From Nephrocerus scutellatus (taxonomy: Eukaryota > Arthropoda > Insecta > Diptera > Pipunculidae), in contig OX352763.1 in the NCBI GenBank assembly GCA_947095585.1, positions 25,779,462 to 25,843,461 of the forward strand: a DNA stretch of 64,000 nucleotides, given 5' to 3'. Shown here piece after piece: positions 12,741 to 27,700 of the stretch. The translations under genes were made by a program, and so were the position numbers. Every line of letters starts with the position of its first letter. Position 1 is the first letter of the stretch. The notes under the pieces are model-generated. The model searched no databases, had not been told where the DNA came from, and worked only from the letters and a program-made list of their open reading frames with translations.

Positions 12741-15700
12741 CTAGTCGACGAGTACAACTGTTGCTCCTGACAGAGGCTTTGGGAGATGTGCGAAATCGTC
12801 GAACCATTCCAATGTTTCGGTACAGAAACATTCCACAGTTGACAGAGTGTTCTTTTCGACGTTTGAGACGCCACCGATGATAAAAATTTTATCGTCAATC
12901 GTTGCAGCATCATGACCGTGTCTGTGCCGAGAGTGAAAAAAATTTCAGATTCGAATTCGAGATTCCTATTTCGTTGTACAAATTCTCGTACATACTCCTA
13001 CATATAAAATGTTATCTCACCTTGAACTTTTCATTTCAGCAAATGAGATCCAATTGTTTGATTGAAAATCATAACGGTCTACGGACGAAAGTGACGTGAA
13101 CTCATTGTCCTCATTTAAAGCAATTCCACCAATTATATACAATCCAGTTGACCTGGTATAGCACAATCTTGCGAAAAATCTAAGAAAATGATATATATTG
13201 TTACGAAAAGTAGTTAGTAGCGCATATAATAGAATTCGAATTCTAAATCGCAATGTACATACTGCATACTAAAAATAAGCACTTTTATGTAGTATACTTT
13301 AAGGCTGTAAGACTATTAGTTTATTTAAAATTTGAAATATTGAGGGTAAACTGATGACCATTTACAAGCGCCACGAGTATTGCGGTTGAATTCAAGGAGA
13401 TGTGGCATGCAGCTGGCTATTTCTCTTGAGCACCGCTGGTAGAAGAAGCGATAAAACAATGACAAGAAGGAAACGTTCCCGGGGTGTTCAAGCAAATCTA
13501 TTGATTTCGCTATATTTGCGTCACCGATAAGCTGAAGCAAGGTCGTTTTAGGCGCACCAGACCAGATATGACAATTGTACTCCAGATTAGGGCGAATAAA
13601 AGCCAGATCAGAGGGAGTGAAATATTTCTTGCACCGGGTTAGAAAACCTATACATTTCGCAGAATTTTTGACGACGGTGAATATGAGGTCATTCCAATAA
13701 CGCACATACCGACATACCGAGTATTGCGAGATTTTCAATTTCCTCGATGCAAGTGCCATTCATGAATAACGGCATGGGAATTAGGATTTGCTTAGACGAC
13801 AGAAGACAGCATTGGGTTTTGGAAGCGTTAAATTCTACTCGATTGTTTTCTCCCCGTTGTATTATGCTGTTCAGAACTTAACTTGCTTAACAAACGTAGT
13901 TGTTTGACTTCCACATGATAAGTGGAAGGGACGTTCCTCAAACTTATATGAGAAGCTGAGAGTGCTGTCGTCAGCGAAAGAGTGAATTGGATTAGAAGTC
14001 ACAAATAAGAGATCATTAATAAAAATGAGAAAGAGTGTCGGGGACAAAACAGAGCCCTGAGGAACGCCAGCATTTAAGTAATGCACTTTGGACTTGAAAC
14101 CAATAAAACTTGAATTAAACGGTCCAAAAGATAGCTCCTAATCGAGTGAAGCAGTTTATCATCCTTATGCCTTAGAAATATCGAGTGCAACAGCTTTGCT
14201 TTCTGCAAATTGATGCAATGACCGGTTCCACTGTTTGGTGAGATATACCATCAAATCACCAGTAGAACGATGTCCACGAAGTCCATATTGCCGGTCACTA
14301 AGAATTTCGTTGGTTTCAAGATATTTCTTGAGCTGAAAATTGATCAGCGTTTTCATGATCTTGGAAAGAATGGATGTAAGTGCTATGGGTCGGTACGAAG
14401 AAGAAGAAGAGTACGAATGAATATCTGTCCCATAGAGTGTTCAATACTCTGAGGTGCAGGAGGCAGCAATGCACAATCTGGAAGCGTGGAGCTAGCTGCG
14501 AAATGCGCAGCAAACAAATTGGCCTTGTCTATAGAGCTGACAACTGGAATCTATGAGCGTTGGAATCGACGACAAGGCTGTATTTTTGATTCTTTTCACG
14601 AATGACCAAAAATGTTTACTACCTTTGGGACAATGTAGTTCAGTACACGAAGTACACCGTGTACACTGAGTACTCACTTACTTATGAATGATTTAATAGT
14701 CTACAGGCTGTGGCACTGGTAATGATGCAGCAACCAGCAGGGTGCTACTGAAGGAAACTGGATATAATCAATAAATCTTAATACATATATAAAATAGAGA
14801 ATTTGTATGTATGTTTGTGTGTTGTGCCTTACTAACTCTGGAATGCCTTGACCAATTTTAACTAAACTTGTGGCTGGTGGTGGGGCCGAGGCTGCCGTTA
14901 TTAGTATCGAACCCATAGTTTTTAGGATCGGATAAAGAGTGGTGTATAGAATGGTGCTGGATGACCGGCTGTTGTTGAAATAGGGAGCGGCTTCCGATAT
15001 CCCAGGGTCGCTGAAATAAGTAGTGTTGGTGGGACAACGCCAGGGGTGAGTGATGTTTTCATATTATGGTACTCACTTAAGTAAATGGTTTTTCAATAGG
15101 GACATAACCATTTTGTATTTTAATACAAATGCACCCTACCCTTAAACTTTTCCTATGATTTGTAAATGTTAAAACGTCAGTCAAGGTTTACATTTTTAAC
15201 ATAGTGAAGTTCACGAACGACCAACGTTTTAAAATTACTACCGAAATCCTGAGTGGTAACTTTAAGAGCGCTTACTCCAATTTTCGGTCGTAATAATCGT
15301 CCCACCAGACAGGCTGTGTGTGCTAGAGTGGATCAATTTGAGTAGACATATACTTTATTGAATATTCCTGTGCCAGTGAGACAACGCACCGATTTAAATA
15401 CCTCAAATATCGCAACGCTAAGTGCTTTAGTTCAAAATAAGCCAAATCAGTCGATTCCAAGCCGTTTACAGGAATTGGGAATCTCTCAGTTGACATTGTG
15501 ACAGATTTTGCTTAAGGATCTTGGCCTACACCCTTACAAGATCAAATGAACTCAAGAACAGATCTTGATCGTTTGACTATCCGATTGTGCAAATCTGGAA
15601 AAGTTTGAAGAAAATCCTGAATTTAATCGAAAAATCATCTTCAGCGATTAAGTTCTTTTTTTGGCTTAACGACTTTGTCAATAAGCAAAATTTGCGTTAT

Positions 15701-18700
15701 TGGACAGCAACAAACCCACATGTACTTCAAGAGACTCCATTGCATCTACACAAAAATTTACTGTTTGGTGTGGATTTCATGCCGAATTTCGCTATCGTGT
15801 CATGTTGAAAGACCTTTTTTGTCCGAAATTAGATGAACTTGACTTCAGTGTGGTTGTTCCAACAAGATGGTGCCACATGCCACACAACTGTTCAAACAAT
15901 TTATCTATTGAAGGGAAAGTTCGGTAATCGTATAATCTAGAGATTTCATTCAGGTCGAATGGTTAGCTCGTTCATGCGATTTAAAGCCGCTGCATTTTGT
16001 TTTATGGGGTTACGTTAAGTCGTTGGTTTCTGACAACAAGCTTATAACGTTAGAGGAGTTCACGAATAATATCGAACGCGAAATTGCCAAAGTTCCGGCC
16101 GATATGTGTGGAAGAGTGGTTGAAAATGGCTTCAAAGAATCAAAGATTTGGTAAACGTGGTGGTCATATGAGCGAGATCGAATTACATACTTAAACCTAA
16201 TATGTTTTCTACACCTGGAATAAATTTCAGTCCGATATCTCAATTATGGTAGAAACGTTTCGATATTTTGGCCGTCTAGGTCACTGAATCTAACTCTTTT
16301 AGATTTTTTTGTGTATATTCTGGTATATTCTACAGAAATTGGAACTGTGGAATAGCTTGCAAGGAGGAATGAACATGCAGCTGAGACGATTGCAATGTAC
16401 TGCCTCAAACAAACTTCAAAAGTCATAATTTATTATACAAACTTTTTATTGTAGCCCTGCTCCTATTGACCTAATGCTGAAATATTGTGCGATGGTTTGG
16501 TAGGAAATTGCATAGGTTTTAAAACTGCATTATTCAAAAAAATTATCGAATAGCATTTTTCGAGGTAATGGCGTTTGAAAATTTAAAAATTAAAAAAAAA
16601 AAGTTTTTACTTTGAGGACCTTCATGTCTTATGGTTTAAATAATTAGGAAAAATTCACATAGCTTGATCTTAAAGATTTAATTTTCTTTTCAAAAAGACC
16701 AACAGTGGACTTGCACCTAGAAGTGTTCAAGAGTGAAGTGATGCAAGGTCAATAGTACATTCCGCATTAAAACGATACGTACACACCGCAGTGGTGAAAA
16801 TAGACCCCCTATCCCATACGATTTTCTTCTCGTAATTAACCAAGGAATTACCCCTTTAAGTATTTGCCACCTAACCTGATACAACCTCTATATGAAATTG
16901 GTTCACACGTCTCCGAGTTGCATTATCCAAACACTCTTCACACACCCTTATTCCTAAGCTTATCAAGCCAATTAATATTTTAAAGAAAATTTCATTTGCG
17001 TACCTGTACTATAATAAATATTTTACGAAATAGCATATATTGAATATAAATCCTCAAGGAACATCTTTCATCTATTTTATCCAAAAAATCGTATACTTAT
17101 AAAATTAAGATGCTTACCGCGGTATTCTCAGTTGTGTACTAGCTTTTATCCAAAGTCCACCGGTATTGTCATCGTCATGCTTGAGGTTATAGATTTCCAT
17201 AGAATCCGTGATGACAGGTATTTTACTGCTGCCATCAGCAGGATTTTCTAAGCCCGTAATACCACCGACTATCCAAATTTCATCATTAACCACAGCAGCT
17301 GATAAACCAAAACGACTTACATTCAGCGAAGCCATCTATTAAGGTCAAAGAGAAAAAATATATTAAATATATGGTATATGTACGAATACATATATGTTAA
17401 CATTTTGTTTGCTTATATATTACATTGTACAGCAAAACAAAAAAAAGGCTAAAAGCATAAACGATGGAACACACTACACATAAGAGAACAAAAAGCCCAC
17501 AGAAACGCAAATACTTACCGCAGACCACACTTTCTTATCCACATCATAATACCAAGTCGAGGATAGAGCACTACCATTCTTGCATTCACCACCAATCACA
17601 AAAAGTCCAGCTGTTTTTTCGGAATGGGTGACCTTATTTTCGATTGCAATCAAAGCGAAATCTCGTCGTGGTTGTGGTAAACTGATTTCCGTTCTCCATT
17701 TTAGGCTATATGGGTCGAAACTCCAAACTGAGTTTGTAAATATCTACGTAGAAGAGATACTTATACTTATTATGTTAAATATAGCACAGAACAAATGCAC
17801 AGAAAAGACGAAAGACGAAAAACATGCACATATTATAAACAAGGACATATAAAATATTCTCCCTTCTGATTAATACTTCACCTTACTTTGAAGTGTTTTT
17901 GAAGTTAATTTGTCTCAACATAATCTGTGCACTAGTAATCATTTACGTGTGCAAGAATCCTATATATTATAATTAACAATTAAAAACTTTCTATGTAACA
18001 TTTGAATGTCGGAAATAGAAAGAAGTCACAGCGTGACAAATCTTAGGAAGTATGTTGGCTGAGGTAATAATGAAATTCCTTTCTCACGCAAAGATTGGGA
18101 GCCTTGTCTAGAAACTTACGGTAGAGTATTTGCTTGACAAGTCGCCCTGGATGCAGAAACAAAGCTCATTCATCATTCATGAATTCTTTGGGCGCAAAAG
18201 GTACGCGCAGAGTGACATTCTCCAGACTTTGGCCTTAGATATCCACAAAGCCACCTGGGTATCTCCTGAGGGAGCCACTAGCAACCAGATAGACCACGTG
18301 TTAATAGACCGCCGCCACAACCCGAACCTGATGACGGTACGAATGTAACAAGGTGCCAACGTCGACTCGGACCATTTTCTTGTTGGTATAGTGCTCCAAG
18401 CGCTGATTGCATAATCACCAAAGAGTGCAACCGCGAAGAGAAATGGACACGCCTTCAAAATACTCTCATCTCATCATATCTCATCTGCTGACTCCATCTT
18501 AGGCAGTAGTCGTAGAGATCGGAACGACTGGTTCGATGACGAATGTAAGCGAGCGACTGAACGTAAGAATGTTGCGTACCGAGCAATGCAATAACCTCAT
18601 AGAACGCGGGAACGCGAAGATGAATATAAAGAGCTCAGAAGATATGAAAAAACAGCTCAGCGGCGAAAGAAAGCAGCCTGGGAGAAGAATCTCGTCCGTT

Positions 18701-21700
18701 AACTAAAACAGTACAGAGAGTGAGCACCGCACCAGGCGCGGAAGTTCTATAAAAGAGTCCGCGGTATGACGGAATATACACTGCGTTGCACATACTGCAA
18801 ATACAAAGAGGGTAAGCCGATCTTAAAGACAACTTAGAGCGATGGGAAGAGCACTTTCATGAGTAAATGGCCAGCTAACTGAGGAATTGGAGACTCCACC
18901 AATGACCGAAGACCATACTATGCTGGCGAAACAGAGCAGAGCAGAGCGATAAAACGGCTCAAAAATAATAAGGCCCCGGAATCAGATGGGATCCCACTGA
19001 TAAAAATAGGAGGCCCAACATTACACCAAGCAATTCATGAAATAATAGTGCAAGTATGGGAGGAAGAAGCGATGCCATTATGCGACTATTATGCCTTGAG
19101 GTATAATACTATAGTTGAAAAAATTTACTTGAAGGAAAGTTTCGTTAAAATTTTGGAAGGAAGATTGATGCGGGACCTTACCTTTTTGTTATTACATACT
19201 CGTATCTCCGTTACTCGTACACATTTAAGTATAAAACGATAGATTAAGAATATTTTTAAAGGAACAGTGTACGGGCGACGAGGACGGGATGATATTATAT
19301 TGTTTAACTTTTTCATTTACTAGAAGTAATTTTTTTGAAAAAAATTTCCCTAACATTCATCATATTTGGCTCTACAACCGGGGTCCGGTCCTGGCCTCAC
19401 ACAAAAAGTCTCTCCATCGGTCCCTATTTCGAGCATCCCAGTTCCAGATCCAGTTTTGCATTCCTAAACTCTGGGCGTCCCGGTCTACGCCATCCTTCCA
19501 TCCTATGCTTGGCCGGCCTAGTTGTCGTGTTCCATTAATCCTACGGCAAAGCACTTTCCGAGCAGGATCCACTGCGCTCATGCGAGCTAGGCGTCCTGCC
19601 CACCGGAACCTACGGAGCTTAATTCTCTTCACGATGTCGACATCGTCCTAACGCTCATAGATTTCATCATTATAGAGTCCCCGGAATCGTCCTTCCTCAC
19701 ATGCGGGGCCAACAATTCTACATAAGACTTTTCTTTCGAACGCGGCTAAGAGATCAGAATTCTTTTTGCTAAGCACCGAAGTCTCAGATCCATATGCAAG
19801 TACTGCAGTGTCTTATATACAAGCAGCTTGGATGTTACGGTTAAGTTCCGCTTTAGCACTATTCAATATTGACAGACTATAATAAGCTTTGTTGGCTTTA
19901 AGCAACCGTGCGCGTATTTCTGGTTCGATGCTATTATCGGCTGATACAGTTGACCCAAGATAGTTAAACGATTGCACTATTTCAAATTCGAGCTCTACTA
20001 TTTTAATTACGGGACCAATAATGGATCTTCTAGACGCAGACGTGGCCACCATGCACTTTTTTTTATCTCATTTATGTGCTCTCTGTATGAAAGCTTTCTG
20101 TAAAGCTCTTCGGTTTCTACCAACGATGTCAATATCGTCTACGTAAGCCAGCATCAGAATGGACTTATAGAGGATTGTTCCTCTCGCCGTTACGTCCGAG
20201 TCTCGAATCACTTTCTCAATGCCAGGTTGAAGAGGGCGCAGGCCAGTCCATCACTTTGTCGGAGCCCGTTATAGATGTTGAATGGGCTTGATAGTGCTCC
20301 GGATATTTTTACTTGGCTTATAACATTGGTCATGGTCAACCTACGTAGTCGTGTCAGTTTATTTGGGATACCGAATTCTCTCATGGCTTTATAAAGTTCT
20401 ACTCTGGCTATGCCATCATAGGTCTATAAAAACATAGTGTAGTGAGTTTTGAAACTCTAGACGTTTTTCCATCACCTGCCTAAGGGTGTAATTCGGATTA
20501 GTTGCTGATTTGCCTGGGATGAAGCCACACTGGTATGGACCAACGATGACTTTAGCGTATGGGGCTATCCTGTCTTGAAGGATTGAGGCACTATGTGCCT
20601 ATTTCCTATATATTATATATATATTTCCTCTTCTCATATATTTAATTTAAAATGTTTGTATATATATATAATAAGCTTAATTATTACCACTTTTTCAGAG
20701 CATCCTTGCCGTGTTGCCGGTCTAGTTCCTCCGATAATATAAATTCTTCCTTTGCACACAACTGCAGAATGATGCTGCCTAAAACCTGGCATATTGGTCA
20801 AATGTTTCCACTGATTATCGTTGACATCATAGAATAGAACATCTCGACCGGAGGTATGTTGTTCCTTTTCATGATTGCAATGGGGTTTGTTGTACATGTA
20901 TGGATCAGTCCCACCGAAAATTATAATTTTTTTATTCTTAAGTCTATTGAACAGGAAAAGTGGTTAACTTTTGAATAAAGTTATCTGTTAAAATTTTCTA
21001 TAAATTACACATTGGATTCTTTGATGTATGCGTTTTGTTTACTGGAATTCAGCACTCCACTACTACCACCAGAGTCGACTTTAGCTATTTTTTCAAAATT
21101 GCTGGAATCGTTAGAAGGTGATATTTGTTTTGGAGAAGACTCCTGCTCGCCGCTATCACTGGTGCCAACTTTAGCAGTGGGAACGTTCACACAACTTTTC
21201 CAACTGCCAAGGTTTTCAGGATTCGTTTTCATCATTGTATCTTTATCTATGTTGCTTTGATGTACCTCGACCAAGGATACCGATTTTCCAATTGATGCAT
21301 TTGTTTGGATAAAACTAAAATCGTATTTAGGATTTTGCAAGCTGTTTATGTTGTTAGTTTCATGCAGCGAATACAATGACGTGCTGTCAAGCTCCTCAAC
21401 TGCAATTGCCGGTTTATTTTTTATTCAAATTTAAAAGAAAGAAAGAAGAAAGAAATGCGGAATCATGATACAATATTTTTCAAGGCTTATAGCTTTAATG
21501 TTTAAAAGTGTAATGGATAAATAGGGTTAAAGAAATAAAACTACGCCACTGAGAAATTTTTGCTCAGCTGTTTACTATGTGTGTTTCGTGACTCACTGGC
21601 TAGAGCGCTCACTCTCTCACCCCCTCACTCTTTTACATCTCCCAATCACCATCCTCATCCCCTGGACTGGATTAAGGTGCTATAGGTGCCGTGTCGAGAA

Positions 21701-24700
21701 TCAGCAAGGCTGGGAGCCCAGTTTAATAATAGCCCAATCGCTCACGGAGTATCTAGATACCTGGCGTCCTCCCGATTATAGGACTCTTGCAATATCTGTA
21801 TACTGCGGATCTCTGTGCAAATGGACCACCCTTTCTCCTCCACTCGTGGGAGTCCAAATGACAGAAAGAAATAATTTTTCTTTTCCTAGTTTTAAGAAAA
21901 CTATCACAAATACTTTGAAGACCGGTACTTCTTCTTTACCGGACGGTAGTACGGTGCCTTTGCTGTCTACAAGTAATGCTCCTGCAACGGTGGGTGGTGT
22001 TTTGATCGGCGTCGCTACTCCTTCGTTGGATGAAATAAGGACAACAATTCGTTCACTGCAATCAGGTAAAGCAGCAGGCAATGACAATGTCTACGCATAA
22101 CTCGTTCAAGCTGACGTCGAGTTAACTACGCGAACATTGCATGCGGTATATAAAGGTATCTGAAACCATTCCATCATCGTTAAAAGAAGGCTTAATAGTC
22201 ACACTCCCCAAGAAATTTGAATTTGAGCAATTGCGAAAACTGGAGAGGAATTACCCTACTAAACACCATAAACAAAGTGATCTCCTCTATAATAGCTTGG
22301 CGCTTACGGGATGCGTTACAGCCAATTTTGAGAAATGAACAAGCAGGATTTCGCCTAAAACCGTTCTTGTACTGATCAAATCAACACCCTGCGTATAATC
22401 ATTGAACAGTCAGTTGAGTATAGATCTCCTCTGTATATGGGACCGAGTGGCGTCTCTTGAAACCTCAGGCGATAAATCGAGTTCGTTGGCGGGCGTTTGT
22501 AGAAACCCTATACGCTTTACTCCGCCGCGGAGTAAAGGAAAGAAAGAAGAAAGAAGTGAATCTCTGAATTCAAAATTACAAATGTTATTTTTACCAATAC
22601 ATATACATATAACATTCTGTTAATGCTGTTATTTGTTAAAAACTTCACATGCGTGTATTATTTAGTTATTTATTATATATTTATTTTTTATTATTATTGT
22701 AGGTTAGGTTAGGTTGAAGTGGCCGTCAGTCAAACCCGACGCACTTAGACCATGAAGGTCCGTTTTGATACCACAAGGATATAGGAAAATCCCACGCCTA
22801 CTCGTTAAACCACTTGGAGCTTCGTATGAAGCGCAAGAGACTATTAATGTCAATTTGAGTTAGATCGTTGAGATCGTTAAAAAATAACGCTCCCAGATGG
22901 AGCTTCCGCCTATTCCAGAGGGCTGGGCAGGTACAAAGTAGATGCAGAGTGGTTTCCTCCTCCTCCTCATCCATGCAGCTTCTGCATAAATCGTTGGAAA
23001 AGAATCCTAGTCTTTCTGCATGCTTGCCCATGAGACAGTGTTCAGTTATGACACCTATAATGGCACTAATGTGCAGTCTGTTTTGAGAGCGATCGGCATA
23101 CCTAGAAACCATATTCAGGCAATAGGGGTAGTGTGGTTCCATGTTTGGCGAGTTCATCAGCCATACAATTACCAGGAATGTCTCTATGCCCGGCACCCAG
23201 CACAGGTGAATGTTGAAGTGCTCCGCCATCTTCTCAAGAGACGATCGGCCATTCCGGGCTAGAATGGAATTCCATGGACTTTAGCGCAGCCTGGATATCC
23301 TTAACAGATATGATATTACTCTTCAGCCAAGCCAAGGCTACCTTAATAGCCATAATTTCCGCTTGGAAAACACTACAGTGATCAGGAAGACGGAAAGAGA
23401 GACTTAGATTTAGTATTTTTGAAAAGACACCTCCGCCAACCTCTTCATTAGTTTTCGACCCGTCTGTGTAGAAGTGAATTCCTTCATTTTCTAAGTAGAT
23501 ACCTTCCTTCCAAGAAGACCTGGAGGAGATGGTAACCTGGAAGTTTTTGTTAATGTGGAGCTACGGAATGGTGTAGTCTAAGTTGACAAGTGGAGTCCTG
23601 ACTGAATTCAGGATAGAAGAGTGGCCGAAATCATTCACAGTCCACTGAGAGATTGCTCTGAGGCGAGTAGCCGCACTTGCAGCTAGTGCAGAAGTCTTTT
23701 GTCAATACTAGTACGAAGGTGGATTTCGATCAGTCTTTCCAATTTTTTTAAAAGGAATGACGTAAGGCTAATGGGTCTGAGGTCTTCGGACTGACGTAGG
23801 AACATTTACCTGCTTTTGGAATGAAGACCACTTTCACTTCTCTCCATATGACTGGAATATAGACCAGATCAAGACAACTTTTGAAAATTGTCTCAAGCAA
23901 AGGAAGGATAATGTCCGAAGTGCTTTGCAGTTCTGCTGGAATTATGCCGTCTGGTACTGCAGATTTATATGTTATTATTGTAAGTGAAACTACTTTATCA
24001 ATTCTGGAATATGGTCATTATGGTCTGAAATTTCGGGAACAAAGCAATTTCTCAAGTGTTTCGCATGAAATTCAGTAAGTAGGACTAAGACGCAACTTAA
24101 GACTTGTTCCTATGAAGTTCTGAAAATGGTCATTAGGATCTGTAATTTTGGGAAATATAATATTTTGAGATGTCCGTTTGTGTATCCGTTCCACAGACAA
24201 GAAGATCTTTGTTTTCTTTTCGTTTGTGCCGGGCAGACGTTGTCGCGCTCAAAACCCACAGCCGTGTCTCCGACACAGCCTCACCTGCTCTTTTTTTTAA
24301 ATACCCTAGCCCATGTGGAAGACACTGCCACCTAAAAGATCTATTATATCTTTTAAAATGATCATAAGGATTTTCTAACACGATTCAGATACCAAACTCT
24401 TTCTCACTTACACTTAAAGTCGATTCCAGCTAAAGCGCATGTACCTAATTTTTACGATAAATACTTAGCTTTTAATTCGTCAACTTTAAAACTTTTCGAG
24501 ATCAGGTAGACATTAATTGTTATATTCTATTCATACTCGTATACACTTAAATTATTCGATTGAATTCATATGTATCCTCATTCTCTCATGCACTTACAAT
24601 TTTCGTCACTACCTTTGCATTGAACTTGAACACCTTTATCCCTGCTCTTTTTTGAATGGGGGCATAACTATAAAAAATAAAGAAAAAAAAACAAGAAAAC

Positions 24701-27700
24701 ATAAGTTTTAAAGTAATATGTGAATATACTATAATGTTATAATATTGTTATAATGTTTTATGTTAAACATTAGTTAGTTCATCTTTAAGAAACTTAACAG
24801 GGTATGAGAGACTAGGGTGTTTGAATAAGCCTTTCCCAAAAATTAATCAGACATAAAATTCCAAATTCAATTAAACGATTTATTTTTAACCAAGCCAGTT
24901 TGGCAAACAATACTTTTTTATTAAAAATACATAATACTATTATTAATTTATTCAAACGGGTTACGCTGAATTTAAAAAATATACTCGTATTCGTATTCAA
25001 GTAAGAAAATCGCTCAAACATAAGTTGTAATAATTTTGAACAATCAAAAAAGTTATTTTATTTAAATTAACATACTAAATTTTTGTTGTTTTGACGAATA
25101 CAGCATTGGGTAGATTTCTTTTGTTCCGTTGTCATTTCTAATTTTCTCCAATAGTCTTTGCCAATAGTTTGAATCATCTCGAGGTATTCTAAAAACGATC
25201 GATACGTCACATATTGCATGTTGGGACATTCAATTTTGTGATGGTAAGAGCATTCTTTATCATATATCCATTGCCTCTGGACTGGCGCAACCAATTGATA
25301 TCGCTCAAGGAATTGCATAAATTCCTCACCATTATCAGAATAATACAATTGAGTCGTTGTAAAGCTGGATTGAAATCGTATTAAAATTTATCGATGGAGA
25401 AAATATTAAAAAAAAATATCCTTACGATATGCCATCGTTGATCAATTTTTTAATCTCTGGATTTGCAACAATGCGTTCGATTTCTATACAATCTGTGCTT
25501 TTGTTCAGTGTAACTAAAAACCATGGAGGCATTAGGCTAAACCGTACACATCCCATCACATCGAGCATATGGCATTGCCTTTCATCCCAATTGTGACTAA
25601 GCCAACGTACGACCGCCATAAAGATCTGCAATGAAAAATGCCGAAAGTAAGATAAATAAAAAAATTATAAAACTGGCTATCGCTTGGCTTACCTCTACTT
25701 CGGAATTCACCCCAATCGAATTCGAACTCAACAAGGTGCAAATCTCTTTACAGGTCAGCTCCAGGAACTGCTTCGATGCGACAAGGACAAGAAAAAACTT
25801 ACAAATTCGCGTCAACATCAGCTGCTCAAGACTCTCGAGACCATAGCTTCGAGCTTCTAGATATAAAAGGAATGCAGTATCTTCCTTAAATCTTATATCA
25901 TCGTCCAGACAGAGCCAACATTGATTGACTAAACCTTTGATTTTGAGAAAATTCGCTGCATTAAATAGCTCCAATATGCCTTCACGCTGCACCAATGGCT
26001 TTGCCGACAGCATCCATTCGTATACCATCATAAATGCCTCTGGTGTAATATTTTCTGGTGGCAATTTAATGAGGGCTTCATTTTTGCAATTCATAAAAAA
26101 ATCCGAATAGCACTGTAGTACCATCATGTGACAATTAAAGTTAACATTGCCTATTCGGATTTGAACATTTGGCTTTATGTGATTTTCGATCATGTTCTTC
26201 AATAGCGTATATAGATTCTCTTTCGGGGGCTGCACAATATTTTCCCAGCCTTCAATTTCCGTTGGCTTAAAACCCATTTCAAATAATGATTTCTCATTCA
26301 TACTGGCTTTGGTATTATTTGAAGATTCTTCAGCCGTTTGCTCCAAATTACCAGGTAGTATTTTGTTAGGGGCGGGTTTGCCTACAGAGAACAAAAACGC
26401 AATAATCATATAAGTTACAAGGCAATTGTATAAACTCAATTTAAAGAGCATTTCACAAAAATACGCTTAAGAAGAGTCCACATACGGGTTTTTGGTATCC
26501 GGGATAATCCCACTCCCGACCAAAGCCAACTTTCCAATTTGATATGTTATATGTATACATTCACCGTACTCGTTTCAGATGAGGATCAGCGATGAAACGA
26601 GTCTTTCTCTACGGTCCTTAACCGTGTATTCGCCAACGATATGCACCCAAATCAAACGGAGCTGCCAGAAGTAACAATTTCCGGAATTCGCACCTCAACT
26701 CACATTAAAGATGAGATCGCTACCGCGATCAACGCACCAAAGAATAACTAGTCGGTAGGACTATGCAGATGGTATACCCGCAGATCTTCTACGTTCCGCT
26801 CCAACAACATCAGCAGAGTTTCATATCCTCTTGTAGAGCGAGCTTGGGAGGCAGAAAGTTTCCCCGACGAGTGAAAGAAGGAAGAAAAAAAGCTAGTCTT
26901 ATGGAGTGGAGGGCATTTGCGTTCTTCCTGCAAGTGCAAAGGTTATAGCCGAAGTAGTACTTGAGCGAATTAAGGAACATCTGGAAGATACACTCGATGC
27001 CGAATAAGCTGGTTTCCGCACTGGATCCTCCTGTGTACACCACATAAACACCCTGCGGATCATTATTAAACAGTGCGTTGAATTCCGGTCACCACTGCAC
27101 CTGCTGTTCATCGATTTTGAGAAGGCGAATGATAGTGTCAACAGACAGTTTATCTGGCTCGCCTTGAGCAGGAGAGGTATACCCGATAAACTAATAGCTA
27201 TTATTAAAACAACCTATGATGGCTCTAAATGTCATGTGCTACACAGGGGAAAGTTGTCAGAGGAATTCGAGATCTTAAGTGGGGTACGACAAGGTTGGAT
27301 TCTATCGCCGATACTTTTTTGTTGGTGACTAGCGATGTGCTTCGCGCAGCTTTATCTACTAGAAACGGAGGAATTCGTTGGACTATTACATCTCAACTCA
27401 AACATCTGAACTACGCTGACGACGTTTGTTTACTCTCACACAGGATTATGGATCTGCACCAAATGACAACAAATGTGGAGAGGGAAGCAAATGCTTAGGG
27501 TTTGAAGATTAATACTGCCAAAACTAAAATCATCAACCTCGGCACTAACTCAGTAACTCAAGTTAACATTGCTGTATAGCCGGTAGAGAGAGTAAAGAGT
27601 TTCCAATATCTTGGGAGTATTGTCTCAACCGAAGGTGGAACCGAACAGGACATTGTCAACCGAATCGGCAAAGCAAAATCAGATGCCCATGATATTGCGA

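Noticed and set aside
22690..22715. Three TTAGG units, resembling the insect telomere repeat
   Set aside because: They sit at the 3' end of a LOA-like element, are only three units long, and flies lack TTAGG telomeres.
25597..26451. A 284-codon open frame that extends the BTB exon at both ends
   Set aside because: The upstream methionine lies in intron sequence; the TCTCTGTAG acceptor at 26382 and the GTAAGC donor at 25692 give perfect phase with neighbouring exons.
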